From positions 3,912,501 through 3,976,500 of the forward strand of contig NZ_JAPEMI010000001.1 of NCBI RefSeq assembly GCF_026342835.1: DNA of 64,000 bases, given 5' to 3'. The stretch is from Streptomyces sp. NBC_00154 (GTDB lineage Bacteria; Actinomycetota; Actinomycetes; Streptomycetales; Streptomycetaceae). Below, piece by piece: positions 26,100-34,910 of the stretch (its first letter is position 1; each line of letters opens with the position of its first letter). Made by a program: the position numbers and the translations under genes. The notes beneath the pieces are model-generated. The model saw only the letters and a list, made by a program, of their open reading frames with translations. It was not told the origin of the DNA and ran no database searches.

Positions 26100-26663
26100 G
26101 TGGGGCGCGGAGCGCAGTCGCTGGCAAGGGTGGCCGTGATCGTACGGGCCGGAGCCGTACCGCTGTGGTGGCCGGGGCTGCTAGCCGCCGCTGTCGGCGC
26201 GCTCGTTCCGGGGCTCACCGGCCGGCGGATCGGACTGCTCGCGGGAGCCGCGCTGTTCCTGGTCACCGCAGTGGTGGTGGCGCTCGCCCGCGGAGGCAGG
26301 TACGCGGAACTGGCCCGGGCCGCCACCCGTGCCGGGCGGACCGACTTCCTCCAGGACCGGGCCGTGACCGTACGCAACTGGCGTCGCGGGCACCGGTGGT
26401 GGCTGCTGGGCGGGTTCCTCGTGGCGATCGCCAGTGGGTTCCTGCTGCCCGGCGCCGGTGGGCTGGTGCTCGCGGGTGCCGGGGCCGGGCTCTGGCTCAA
26501 GGCGGTGCGGATCGGACAGCGGGAGCGCAGGGACGACGTCCTGTACTGGGTGCGGACCGACTGGGTGGAGAAGGGGCGGCCGACGGGCAAGCGGGTCGCG
26601 GCGTACCGGACGACCGGGCCGGTGGCGGGCGACGCCGCGCCCGGTGGGGCGCGGCGTCGCTGA
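26100..26663 (+). CDS. Integral membrane protein of unknown function
   Basis: The 187-aa protein has four hydrophobic segments in two pairs: LWWPGLLAAAVGALVPGL with IGLLAGAALFLVTAVVVALA, and WWLLGGFLVAIASGFLLPGA with GGLVLAGAGAGLWL. A basic loop joins the pairs and a charged C-terminal tail ends in RRR. I do not recognise the family. GTG 26100 is preferred because GAGAGG lies 8-10 bp upstream; ATG 26076 is an alternative. It converges on the Roadblock cluster with only 16 bp between stops. Confidence 0.65.
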   Translation: MGRGAQSLARVAVIVRAGAVPLWWPGLLAAAVGALVPGLTGRRIGLLAGAALFLVTAVVVALARGGRYAELARAATRAGRTDFLQDRAVTVRNWRRGHRWWLLGGFLVAIASGFLLPGAGGLVLAGAGAGLWLKAVRIGQRERRDDVLYWVRTDWVEKGRPTGKRVAAYRTTGPVAGDAAPGGARRR

Positions 26664-26679
26664 GGGAGTGCTGCGGAGG

Positions 26680-27054
26680 TCAGACCTCCAGTTCGGCCTC
26701 GATCCGCTTCAGCTGGTGGCGGGCCATCGCCAGGTTGGCGCGGGCGGCGTCCAGCACCAGGTAGAGGAAGAGACCGTTGGTGCCGCGCGCCTTGAGCAGC
26801 CGGATCAGGTGGTACTGGGCGCCGAGGGTGATCAGGATGTCCTCGATCTCGTCCTTGATGCCGAGGTGTTCCATCGTGCGGAGTTTGGCACGTACGACAT
26901 CGGTGTTGCCCGCGGCCGCGACATCCAGGTTGAAGTCCTTGCCGCCGCCGAGGGTGCCCAGCGCCATGCCGCTGGTGTAGTCGACGAGTGCGACACCGAG
27001 GGTGCCCTCGATGGAGGTCATTGCTTCCTTGAGTGACGCTTCGGTGTTGGCCAT
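26680..27054 (-). CDS. Roadblock/LC7-like protein C
   Basis: The 124-aa protein matches the small actinobacterial Roadblock/LC7-type fold: GTLGVALVDYTSGMALGTLG near the N terminus and a long helix ending LAMARHQLKRIEAELEV. It is clearly paralogous to the protein at 28499-28927 (shared VDYTSG/VDWTSG, ALGT(L/I)G, YH(L/I)(L/I)R and NLA(M/L)AR). Roadblock proteins bind and regulate small GTPases such as MglA. ATG 27054 has GGAAAGGAAA upstream. It is the last gene of a four-gene minus-strand cluster. Confidence 0.75.
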   Translation of the reverse strand: MANTEASLKEAMTSIEGTLGVALVDYTSGMALGTLGGGKDFNLDVAAAGNTDVVRAKLRTMEHLGIKDEIEDILITLGAQYHLIRLLKARGTNGLFLYLVLDAARANLAMARHQLKRIEAELEV

Positions 27055-27132
27055 GAGTGCTCGTTTCCTTTCCTTGCCGGCCGAGGTGACCGGCTCCGTC
27101 ATCTGGCGTTGCTGGTGCGGATGTGACTGGTA

Positions 27133-27600
27133 TTACGTGCGGTGCGGGAGGGGACCGCTGGGGGGCGGGGTGCGTGGGCGCGGGGCGTGCGACGCGGGCG
27201 CGGGCTGTGCGGTGCGTTGCAGTGCGGCGTCGACCAGTTCGCCGATCCGGGTGCTCGCCCGGCGGCCTTCCAGGTGGAGCCGGCCGACGTTGATCCGGTC
27301 CTCGGCCAGGAGCGTGAGGACGGCGGAGGAGCCCGCCGCGTACGTGGCGATGTAGCCGGTCTCGCCTCGTACGAGCAGTTCGCGGAAGCCGCCCCGGCCG
27401 GTTGCCTCCGCCATCCGGAGCGCGACGCCGAGCGAGGCCGCGGTGAGTGCGGCGACGCCCTCCGCCTCCACTCCCGGGGTGTCCTGGGCCAGGACCAGTC
27501 CGTCGGTGCTGGCCGCCAGCGCGCCCGCGAGGAGCGGAACCCGGGCGCGCAGCCGCTGGAGTTCGGCCAGGACGTCCTGGACTTCGGCCTCGGGAACCAT
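27133..27600 (-). CDS. Roadblock/LC7 domain protein B (MglB/CvnB-like)
   Basis: The 155-aa protein has a Roadblock/LC7 domain (residues about 8-125) with the usual pattern: GALAASTDGLVLA, AALTAASLGVALRMAEATGRG, ELLVRGETGYIATYAAG, SAVLTLLAEDRINVGRLHLEGRR. It resembles the CvnB subunit of Streptomyces conservons more than the two other Roadblock proteins here. The C-terminal tail is Pro-rich. ATG 27600 has a good GGAGGAG. No CvnD/MglA-type GTPase or CvnA kinase is adjacent. Confidence 0.82.
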   Translation of the reverse strand: MVPEAEVQDVLAELQRLRARVPLLAGALAASTDGLVLAQDTPGVEAEGVAALTAASLGVALRMAEATGRGGFRELLVRGETGYIATYAAGSSAVLTLLAEDRINVGRLHLEGRRASTRIGELVDAALQRTAQPAPASHAPRPRTPPPSGPLPHRT

Positions 27601-27638
27601 CAGTTGTCTCCTCCCGGCACGCTGTCTGAGCGCGCGTA

Positions 27639-28502
27639 TCACAGGGCCTCCAATGCGTCTCTGAGCCGGCGCAGCAGGGCGACGTCGGGGTCGGCCGTGA
27701 CCTCGGGAAGCGTGATCCGGCCGGGCGCGGAGGCGGACGGGGCCGCCGTCTGCCTGACCGCTTCGACCAGTCCGGCGGCCGTGAGCCGCCGCAGGTCGAC
27801 GAGGATGTGGAACGCCGAGCGGCCCAGGTGCTGTGCGATGTCGGATGCCGTACGCACTCCGTCCACCAGGTCGAGTACGCGTCGCCGACGCGACGGGACG
27901 GGGGCGTCGACGGGATGGGCCGCCCGGACGAGCGGGGCGGTGTCGGTCATCGCGTCGGGCCAGATCCGGTCGAGCAGTTCCCGGCGCCGGAGCGTCTCGC
28001 GCTGCACGGCATCGACGGGGACGGGGTGCACGGGACCGATCCAGTGCGAGACCCCGTAACGGAACCGGGCCGGGGTCCGGGTGGGGGCGAGGGCGAAGAA
28101 GGCGGCGTCGTACAACGCCCCTAAGTGGCAGAGCTCCAGTGCGCCGCCGGGTATCCGTCCGCTGTCCACCAGGTAGCGGCCGACCCGCTGCCCGGCGCCC
28201 GCCTGGGCGACCGCGTCCCACCAGCCGTCGCGGTGCAGGGTGCCGCTCGCGGTGAGCAGGATGTCGATGCCGGGTGTCGCGGGACTCTCGGCGTGCACCA
28301 CCTGGCCGTCGGCGAGGTAGAGCGTGCCGCGGTCGCGCATCAGCGCGCCGGTGGCGCGCTCGGAGGCGAGGCGCTGGAGCATGGGGGAGAGGGCGGAGGC
28401 TGCTCTCACGGGGGAGGTTCTCTCGGGTGAGGTTCGCTCGGAGGCAGTGGTGTCCGAGGAGGTTCTGTCGGGGGGTGTTCTCTCGGGCGCGGTGGTTCTC
28501 AT
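27639..28502 (-). CDS. DUF4388 (PATAN-like) protein with winged-helix C terminus
   Basis: The 287-aa protein begins with a Ser/Thr/Pro-rich tail containing SERTSPERTSP repeats (residues about 1-38). A DUF4388/PATAN-like domain follows (LQRLASERATGALMRDRGTLYLADGQVVHAESP..., GALYDAAFFAL), then a C-terminal region that looks like a winged helix (VLDLVDGVRTASDIAQHLGRSAFHILVDLRRLTAAGLV). DUF4388 domains occur with response regulators and gliding/polarity proteins in cyanobacteria and myxobacteria. ATG 28502 overlaps the stop of Roadblock protein A (ATGA). Confidence 0.75.
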   Translation of the reverse strand: MRTTAPERTPPDRTSSDTTASERTSPERTSPVRAASALSPMLQRLASERATGALMRDRGTLYLADGQVVHAESPATPGIDILLTASGTLHRDGWWDAVAQAGAGQRVGRYLVDSGRIPGGALELCHLGALYDAAFFALAPTRTPARFRYGVSHWIGPVHPVPVDAVQRETLRRRELLDRIWPDAMTDTAPLVRAAHPVDAPVPSRRRRVLDLVDGVRTASDIAQHLGRSAFHILVDLRRLTAAGLVEAVRQTAAPSASAPGRITLPEVTADPDVALLRRLRDALEAL

Positions 28503-28927
28503 GCCAGGACCAACCGCTCCGCCATCTCGCTCAGCCGTATCCGGGCGAGCGCCAGGTTGCCGTCGGAACGGTCGAGCCACAGATGCAGGAAGACGCTGCT
28601 GTCGAAGGCCGTCTCGACGAATCGGAGGATGTGGTAGCCGGCGCGGGTGGTGACGATGACGTCCTCCACCGGAGGCGCCGCGCCCGTCCCCGTAACGGCG
28701 TTCTCGCCCGGGCCCGGTGAGGGTTCCGGGATGGAGAGGGCGAACGCGGGCTGCTCCGCCGCCATGCGTGCCACCTCGGCCGTCTCGGCGGCGGTCGCCT
28801 CGTGATCGCCGTTGGGCGATTCGCCGATGGTGCCCAGGGCGAGACCGCTCGTCCAGTCGACCACCGCGGCGCCGCGGGCACCCGGCAGCCTCATGACTTC
28901 GAGCAGGCACTCGTCGATTCCGGGCAC
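28499..28927 (-). CDS. Roadblock/LC7-like protein A
   Basis: The 142-aa protein is the first gene of the cluster and a paralogue of Roadblock protein C (26680-27054). It has GAAVVDWTSGLALGTIG near residue 20, a Pro/Gly insert around residues 65-85, and a final helix (NLALARIRLSEMAERLVLA). The start is GTG 28927, preceded by GGGGGAGGGAG. It is translationally coupled to the DUF4388 protein. Confidence 0.75.
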   Translation of the reverse strand: MPGIDECLLEVMRLPGARGAAVVDWTSGLALGTIGESPNGDHEATAAETAEVARMAAEQPAFALSIPEPSPGPGENAVTGTGAAPPVEDVIVTTRAGYHILRFVETAFDSSVFLHLWLDRSDGNLALARIRLSEMAERLVLA

Positions 28928-29130
28928 GCGGACTCCCTCCCCCGACCGGACACGCGTCTGTGACTCTGAGGCTACGCAACGTGCTCGCCCGGGGTGGGAG
29001 TTCTGGCATTTTCCATTGGTACATGCGAAAGACGGTCGGAAACGGTCGCACCCGTTGACGCCCCTGTCACGTTCTGTCCGTCTTCGGTGCCGCTCTCCGG
29101 CTTCCGGACAGGTCTTTCGGGCGCGGCCTG

Positions 29131-29159
29131 TTGACTACAAGTATTCAGAGCGACAGGAT
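29131..29159 (+). promoter_or_regulatory. Promoter of the hut operon
   Basis: TTGACT (29131-29136) and CAGGAT (29154-29159) are 17 bp apart, close to the vegetative streptomycete consensus. The predicted transcript starts about 30 nt before the hutU start codon. No clear regulator site was recognised around it. Confidence 0.5.
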
Positions 29160-29196
29160 GTGAATAGAAGCATCACAGACGCGAGGAGGCATTGCC

Positions 29197-30858
29197 ATGT
29201 CAGGACCCCGCCCCGTACGGGCACCGCGCGGTACGGAACTGAGCGCCCTGGGATGGCAGCAGGAAGCCGCCCTCCGCATGCTGCAGAACAACCTCGACCC
29301 CGAGGTCGCCGAGCACCCCGACAAGCTCGTCGTCTACGGCGGCACGGGCAAGGCGGCCCGCGACTGGCGCTCGTTCGACGCGATGGTGCGCACGCTGCAG
29401 ACGCTCAAGCAGGACGAGACGATGCTCGTCCAGTCCGGGCGGCCGGTCGGCGTCATGCAGACCCACGAGTGGGCGCCGCGCGTCCTGATCGCCAACTCCA
29501 ACCTGGTCGGCGACTGGGCGAACTGGGAGGAGTTCCGCCGCCTGGAGGCGCTCGGGCTCACCATGTACGGCCAGATGACCGCCGGGTCGTGGATCTACAT
29601 CGGCACGCAGGGCATCCTGCAGGGCACGTACGAGACGTTCGCCGCCGTCGCCGCGAAGAAGTTCAACGGGACGCTTGCCGGGACGATCACCCTGACCGCC
29701 GGACTCGGCGGCATGGGCGGCGCCCAGCCGCTCGCGGTCACCATGAACGACGGCGTCGCGATCTGTATCGACTGCGACCCGCGCGCCATCGAGCGCCGCA
29801 TCGAGCACCGCTACCTGGATGTGCGCGCCGACTCCCTCGAGCACGCGCTCCAGCTCGCCGTCGAGGCGCGCGACGCGCGCAAGCCGCTCTCCATCGGGCT
29901 GCTCGGCAACGCGGCGGAGCTGCTGCCCCGGATGCTCGCCGAGGGCGCCCCGATCGACATCGTCACCGACCAGACCAGCGCGCACGACCCGCTCGCGTAC
30001 CTCCCGATCGGCGTCGACTTCGACGACATGGCCTCGTACGCCGCAGAGAAGCCCGCCGACTTCACGCAGCGGGCCCGCGAGGCGATGGCCAAGCACGTCG
30101 AGGCGATGGTCGGCTTCATGGACGCCGGGGCCGAGGTCTTCGACTACGGCAACTCGATCCGCGGCGAGGCCCAGCTGGCGGGCTACGACCGGGCATTCGA
30201 CTTCCCCGGGTTCGTCCCCGCGTACATCCGGCCGCTGTTCTGCGAGGGCAAGGGCCCGTTCCGCTGGGCCGCGCTGTCCGGCGAGGCGTCGGACATCCAC
30301 AAGACCGACAAGGCGATGCTCGAACTCTTCCCCGAGAACGAGTCGCTGCACCGGTGGATCAAGATGGCCGGCGAACGCGTCCACTTCCAGGGGCTGCCCG
30401 CCCGGATCTGCTGGCTCGGCTACGGCGAGCGCGACCGTGCCGGCGAGCGGTTCAACGACATGGTGGCCAGCGGTGAGCTGGCCGCGCCACTGGCGATCGG
30501 CCGCGACCACCTGGACTGCGGGTCGGTGGCGTCCCCGTACCGCGAGACCGAGGCGATGCTCGACGGGTCCGACGCGATTGCGGACTGGCCGCTGCTGAAC
30601 GCCATGGTCAACGTGGCGTCCGGCGCCTCCTGGGTCTCCATCCACCACGGTGGCGGCGTCGGGATGGGGCGCTCCATCCACGCGGGGCAGGTGACCGTGG
30701 CCGACGGCACGAAGCTGGCGGGCGAGAAGATCCGCCGGGTGCTGACGAACGACCCGGGCATGGGCGTCATCCGGCACGTCGATGCCGGGTACGACATCGC
30801 GGAGTCCGTTGCCGCGGACAAGGGCGTGCGGGTACCGATGACCGAGGGCGGGCAGTGA
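29197..30858 (+). CDS. hutU: Urocanate hydratase (urocanase)
   Basis: This 553-aa NAD-dependent enzyme converts urocanate to 4-imidazolone-5-propionate, the second step of histidine breakdown. The NAD-binding loop is in GLGGMGGAQPLAVTMN and the catalytic Cys in ARICWLGYGERDR (about C405, equivalent to C410 in Pseudomonas). Length and conservation are full. ATG 29197 follows GAGGAGG. It is the first gene of the hutU-M20-hutF-hutI operon; no canonical hutH is in the window. Confidence 0.96.
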   Translation: MSGPRPVRAPRGTELSALGWQQEAALRMLQNNLDPEVAEHPDKLVVYGGTGKAARDWRSFDAMVRTLQTLKQDETMLVQSGRPVGVMQTHEWAPRVLIANSNLVGDWANWEEFRRLEALGLTMYGQMTAGSWIYIGTQGILQGTYETFAAVAAKKFNGTLAGTITLTAGLGGMGGAQPLAVTMNDGVAICIDCDPRAIERRIEHRYLDVRADSLEHALQLAVEARDARKPLSIGLLGNAAELLPRMLAEGAPIDIVTDQTSAHDPLAYLPIGVDFDDMASYAAEKPADFTQRAREAMAKHVEAMVGFMDAGAEVFDYGNSIRGEAQLAGYDRAFDFPGFVPAYIRPLFCEGKGPFRWAALSGEASDIHKTDKAMLELFPENESLHRWIKMAGERVHFQGLPARICWLGYGERDRAGERFNDMVASGELAAPLAIGRDHLDCGSVASPYRETEAMLDGSDAIADWPLLNAMVNVASGASWVSIHHGGGVGMGRSIHAGQVTVADGTKLAGEKIRRVLTNDPGMGVIRHVDAGYDIAESVAADKGVRVPMTEGGQ

Positions 30859-32216
30859 CGGTGCCCGGCGCGGCCGGCTCGGTGGGGGGTTCGCTGTCGG
30901 GCGCGGGTTCACCTGCGCCCACCCTCCGCCGTGGCTCTGAAGGCGGGGGAGACACCTCCCCCGCCCCGCGGAACGAAGGCCCGCAAGTCTCCTTCCAGAG
31001 CATGTGGAAGGAGCTCGCTCCCATCGGGCGGCATCCCGGGAGCGGCGGCTACCGCCGCTACGCCTGGACCGCCGCCGACGGTGACTGCCGTGCCTGGTTC
31101 CGGGCGCAGGCCGAAGCCCGTGGGCTCGTGTACGAGGTCGACCGGAACGGGAACCAGTGGGCCTGGCTCGGGGATCCGCTCGGTGACGACGCCGTCGTCA
31201 CCGGGTCGCACCTCGACTCCGTGCCCGACGGCGGCGCCTTCGACGGGCCGCTCGGTGTGGTCTCCTCCTTCGCCGCGTTCGATGAACTCCGCCGCAGGGG
31301 AGCGGAGTTCACCCGTCCGTTCGCCATCACCAACTTCGGTGACGAGGAAGGGGCCCGGTTCGGGCTCGCGTGTGTCGGGTCCCGGCTCGCAGCCGGGCAG
31401 CTGACCGTCGAGAAGGCGCATCAGCTTCGCGACGGCGACGGCATCACACTGCCGCAGGCCATGGAGGCCGCCGGCTACGACCCCGAGGCCATCGGCCCGG
31501 ACCCCGAACGGCTGGCTCGTATCGGTGCGTTCGTCGAGCTCCACGTCGAACAGGGGCGCTCCCTCGACCTCACCGGCGACCCGGTCGGTATCGCCTCCGC
31601 CATCTGGCCGCACGGCCGCTGGCGGTTCGACTTCCGGGGCGAGGCCAACCACGCGGGCACCACCCGGCTCGTGGACCGGCGCGACCCGATGCTCACCTAC
31701 GCCGAGACCGTGCTGGCCGCCCGTCGCGAGGCGCAGCTCACCGGCGCCCTCGCCACTTTCGGCAAGATCGCCGTGGAGCCGAACGGGGTCAACGCCATCC
31801 CCTCCCTCGTCCGGGGCTGGCTCGACTCGCGAGCCGCCGACCAGGACACCCTCGACGCCGTCGTCACCGGCATCGAGCGGGCCGCCCGGGAACACGCCGA
31901 GCGCGCGGGCATCGATCTCGATGTCGTACGGGAGTCCTTCACGCCCGTCGTGGAGTTCCAGCACGCCCTGCGCGACGAACTCGGCAAGATCCTGACGGGC
32001 AGGGGCGCGGACGACGCGGGCCGCGCCGTACCCGTCCTCGGCACCGGCGCCGGGCACGATGCGGGTATTTTGTCCGCTTCGGTCCCTACCGCCATGCTGT
32101 TCGTACGGAACCCCACCGGGATTTCGCACTCGCCGGCCGAACACGCCGCCGAGGACGACTGCGTGGCCGGGGTGATCGCACTCGCCGATGTACTGGAAGG
32201 TCTCGCGTGCAGCTGA
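30855..32216 (+). CDS. M20-family amidohydrolase (allantoate amidohydrolase-like)
   Basis: The 453-aa protein belongs to the M20/AllC/N-carbamoyl-amino-acid hydrolase group. Metal ligands are visible: His and Asp in GSHLDSVPDGG and DGPLG, the Glu pair in GDEEGARFG, His in ELHVEQG, and the late His in GAGHDAGIL. Such enzymes cleave carbamoyl or formyl amides from amino acids. Here it is inside a hut operon, coupled by GTGA to hutU and overlapping hutF by 10 bp. No hutG is present, so it may hydrolyse N-formyl-L-glutamate. The first 48 residues are low complexity and the real start may be later. Confidence 0.82.
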   Translation: MTVPGAAGSVGGSLSGAGSPAPTLRRGSEGGGDTSPAPRNEGPQVSFQSMWKELAPIGRHPGSGGYRRYAWTAADGDCRAWFRAQAEARGLVYEVDRNGNQWAWLGDPLGDDAVVTGSHLDSVPDGGAFDGPLGVVSSFAAFDELRRRGAEFTRPFAITNFGDEEGARFGLACVGSRLAAGQLTVEKAHQLRDGDGITLPQAMEAAGYDPEAIGPDPERLARIGAFVELHVEQGRSLDLTGDPVGIASAIWPHGRWRFDFRGEANHAGTTRLVDRRDPMLTYAETVLAARREAQLTGALATFGKIAVEPNGVNAIPSLVRGWLDSRAADQDTLDAVVTGIERAAREHAERAGIDLDVVRESFTPVVEFQHALRDELGKILTGRGADDAGRAVPVLGTGAGHDAGILSASVPTAMLFVRNPTGISHSPAEHAAEDDCVAGVIALADVLEGLACS

Positions 32217-33592
32217 CAACGACACCGACGGGAAAGCACGACACCGCGACGTTCTGGCTGTCCCACGCCTGGCTCGGCACCCATGTCGAGCCGGGCGTCA
32301 CCCTGGACGTCGCCGACGGGCGGATCGCCGGGGTCCGTACCGGCGTCGACGCCCCGCCGCCGGGCGCCACCGTGCTGCGGGGGCTCACTCTTCCCGGTCT
32401 CGCCAACGCCCACTCGCACGCCTTCCACCGCGCCCTGCGCTCCACCGTCCAGGTCGGCTCCGGCACCTTCTGGACCTGGCGCGAGCTCATGTACCAGGTG
32501 TCGTCCCGGCTCACCCCCGAGACGTATTACGACCTCGCCCGCGCCGTGTACGCCGAGATGGCGCTGGCCGGCATCACCGCCGTCGGTGAGTTCCACTATC
32601 TGCACCACGCGCCGGGCGGAGTCCCGTACAACAACCCGAACGCGATGGGCGAGGCCCTGATCGCCGCCGCCGACGCGGCCGGTATCCGGATCACACTGCT
32701 GGACACCGCCTACCTCGCCGCCGGGTTCGGGCAGCGGGCCGGCCAGTACCAGCAGCCCAACCAGCACCAGCTGCGGTTCTCCGACACCACAGCCGAGGCC
32801 TGGGCCGAACGTGCTTCCCTCCTCAAGGACACCGACCACGCCCTGATCGGCGCGGCCGTCCACTCCGTGCGCGCCGTGCCCGCCGGGCAGCTCGCCACCG
32901 TGGCCGCATGGGCCGAGGGACGGCAGGCCCCCCTCCATGTCCACCTCTCCGAACAGGTTGCGGAGAACGAGGCCTGCCAGGCCGCCCACGGCTGTTCCCC
33001 CACCCGGCTCCTCGCCGACCACGGGGTCCTCGGCCCGCGGACCACCGGCATCCACAACACCCACCCCAGCGGCGAGGACATCACGCTGCTCGGCTCCTCG
33101 GCCACCGGCACCTGCATGTGCCCCACCACCGAACGCGACCTGGCCGACGGCATCGGCCCCGCCGTAGCGCTCCAGCGCGCGGGCTCGCCGCTCTCCCTGG
33201 GCAGCGACAGCCACGCCGTGATCGACCTCTTCGAAGAGGCCCGCGCGATGGAGCTCAACGAGCGCCTGCGCACCCAGGCCCGCGGCCACTGGACCGCGGC
33301 CGCATTGCTGCGCGCCGCCACCGCCGACGGACACGCCGCACTCGGCCGTCCCGACGCGGGCACCCTCGAACCGGGCTCCCTCGCCGACTTCACCACCGTT
33401 GCCCTGGACTCCGTCAGAACAGCGGGACCGGCGCCCCGACTGGCAGCCGAAGCAGCCGTATTCGCCGCCTCCGCCGCCGATGTGCGGCATACGGTCGTGG
33501 CAGGCCGGCACATCGTCCGCGACGGGCAGCACGCACTCGTCGAGGACGTACCCGCAGCACTCGCCTCGGCCATCGCCGTCCTGCACGGCTGA
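32207..33592 (+). CDS. hutF: Formimidoylglutamate deiminase
   Basis: This 461-aa amidohydrolase-superfamily enzyme converts N-formimidoyl-L-glutamate to N-formyl-L-glutamate and ammonia. The metal motif HxH is in NAHSHAFHRALR, further ligands lie in HVHLSEQ, and the Asp is in LGSDSHAVID. The family-specific FWTWRELMY segment is present. The start is GTG 32207, with a GGAAGG site; it overlaps the end of the M20 gene. HutF implies the five-step pathway through formylglutamate, which needs a deformylase. Confidence 0.93.
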   Translation: MQLTTTPTGKHDTATFWLSHAWLGTHVEPGVTLDVADGRIAGVRTGVDAPPPGATVLRGLTLPGLANAHSHAFHRALRSTVQVGSGTFWTWRELMYQVSSRLTPETYYDLARAVYAEMALAGITAVGEFHYLHHAPGGVPYNNPNAMGEALIAAADAAGIRITLLDTAYLAAGFGQRAGQYQQPNQHQLRFSDTTAEAWAERASLLKDTDHALIGAAVHSVRAVPAGQLATVAAWAEGRQAPLHVHLSEQVAENEACQAAHGCSPTRLLADHGVLGPRTTGIHNTHPSGEDITLLGSSATGTCMCPTTERDLADGIGPAVALQRAGSPLSLGSDSHAVIDLFEEARAMELNERLRTQARGHWTAAALLRAATADGHAALGRPDAGTLEPGSLADFTTVALDSVRTAGPAPRLAAEAAVFAASAADVRHTVVAGRHIVRDGQHALVEDVPAALASAIAVLHG

Positions 33593-33624
33593 CGCCGGAC
33601 CCTCGCAAGGAGAGCAGCCCACCG

Positions 33625-34797
33625 ATGACGACGACCGCCATCACCAACATCGCCAGTCTGGTCACCAACGACCCCTCCCTCGGTGACGATTCCCCCCTGG
33701 GCCTGATCCTGGACGCGGCCGTCGTCATCGAGGGCGACCGCGTCGTCTGGACCGGTGAGTCGAGCAAAGCACCCGCCACTGACAACGCCGTCGACGCGGG
33801 CGGCCGCGCGGTGATCCCGGGGTTCGTCGACTCCCACTCGCATCTCCTCTTCGCGGGCGACCGCACCCAGGAGTTCAACGCCCGGATGTCCGGCCGCCCT
33901 TACACCGCGGGCGGCATCAGGACCACCGTCGCCGCCACCCGCGCCGCCACCGACGACGAGCTCTCGGCCAACGTCGTGCGCTATCTGACGGAGGCACTCC
34001 GCCAGGGCACCACCACGTTCGAGACCAAGTCCGGCTACGGGCTCACCGTCGAGGACGAGGCCCGCGCCCTGCGTATCGCAGCCCGCCACACCGACGAGGT
34101 CACCTACCTCGGCGCCCACGTCGTGTCCCCCGACTACGCCGACGATCCTGCCGGGTACGTCGACCTGGTGACCGGACCGATGCTCGACGCCTGTGCCCCG
34201 TACGCCCGTTGGGTCGACGTCTTCTGCGAGAAGGGCGCGTTCGACGGCGACCAGGCCCGTGCGATCCTCACCGCCGGCATGGCCAAGGGCCTCCACCCCC
34301 GCGTCCACGCCAACCAGCTCAGCTATGGCCCCGGTGTCCAGCTCGCCGTCGAGCTCGACGCCGCGTCCGCCGACCACTGCACCCACCTGACCGACGCGGA
34401 TGTCGACGCCCTCGCCCAGGGCAACACCGTTGCCACGCTCCTCCCCGGCGCCGAGTTCTCCACCCGCGCCGACTGGCCCGACGCCCGCCGCATCCTGGAC
34501 GCGGGCGCCACCGTCGCGCTCTCCACGGACTGCAACCCGGGCTCGTCGTTCACCTCCTCCATGCCGTTCTGCATTGCCCTCGCCGTACGCGACATGGGCA
34601 TGACTCCGGACGAGGCCCTCTGGTCCGCCACCGCGGGCGGCGCCGCGGCCCTGCGCCGCACGGACATCGGCCGCATCGCCCCCGGCGCCCGCGCCGACCT
34701 GGTCCTCCTCGACGCCCCCAGTCATGTCCACCTCGCCTACCGGCCGGGTGTCCCGCTGGTCCAGGCGGTCTGGCAGCGCGGCGAACGCACGCTCTGA
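33625..34797 (+). CDS. hutI: Imidazolonepropionase
   Basis: This 390-aa zinc or iron amidohydrolase opens imidazolonepropionate to formimidoylglutamate, the third step of histidine degradation. The HxH motif is in DSHSHLLFAGDR, with RMSGRPY, the ETKSGYGL loop, HANQ and the STDCNPGSS motif all conserved. It is the last gene of the operon, 32 bp after hutF, with AAGGAGAG upstream of ATG 33625, and is followed by a strong terminator. Confidence 0.95.
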   Translation: MTTTAITNIASLVTNDPSLGDDSPLGLILDAAVVIEGDRVVWTGESSKAPATDNAVDAGGRAVIPGFVDSHSHLLFAGDRTQEFNARMSGRPYTAGGIRTTVAATRAATDDELSANVVRYLTEALRQGTTTFETKSGYGLTVEDEARALRIAARHTDEVTYLGAHVVSPDYADDPAGYVDLVTGPMLDACAPYARWVDVFCEKGAFDGDQARAILTAGMAKGLHPRVHANQLSYGPGVQLAVELDAASADHCTHLTDADVDALAQGNTVATLLPGAEFSTRADWPDARRILDAGATVALSTDCNPGSSFTSSMPFCIALAVRDMGMTPDEALWSATAGGAAALRRTDIGRIAPGARADLVLLDAPSHVHLAYRPGVPLVQAVWQRGERTL

Positions 34798-34830
34798 CCG
34801 CGTCGGCCACGCGCCGACACCACGTCAGTC

Positions 34831-34873
34831 ATGCGGAAGGACCTGCCCGTTGACGGGTCAGGTCCTTCCGCAT
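34831..34873. terminator. Strong bidirectional terminator between hutI and sigI
   Basis: Fifteen perfect base pairs (34831-34845 with 34859-34873) plus four more after a one-base bulge (34846-34849 with 34854-34857) close a TTGA loop. It separates convergent transcription units. Confidence 0.85.
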
Positions 34874-34910
34874 GATGAGGTCGCGCAACGGCGCGGAACG
34901 TGCCGGGGAA

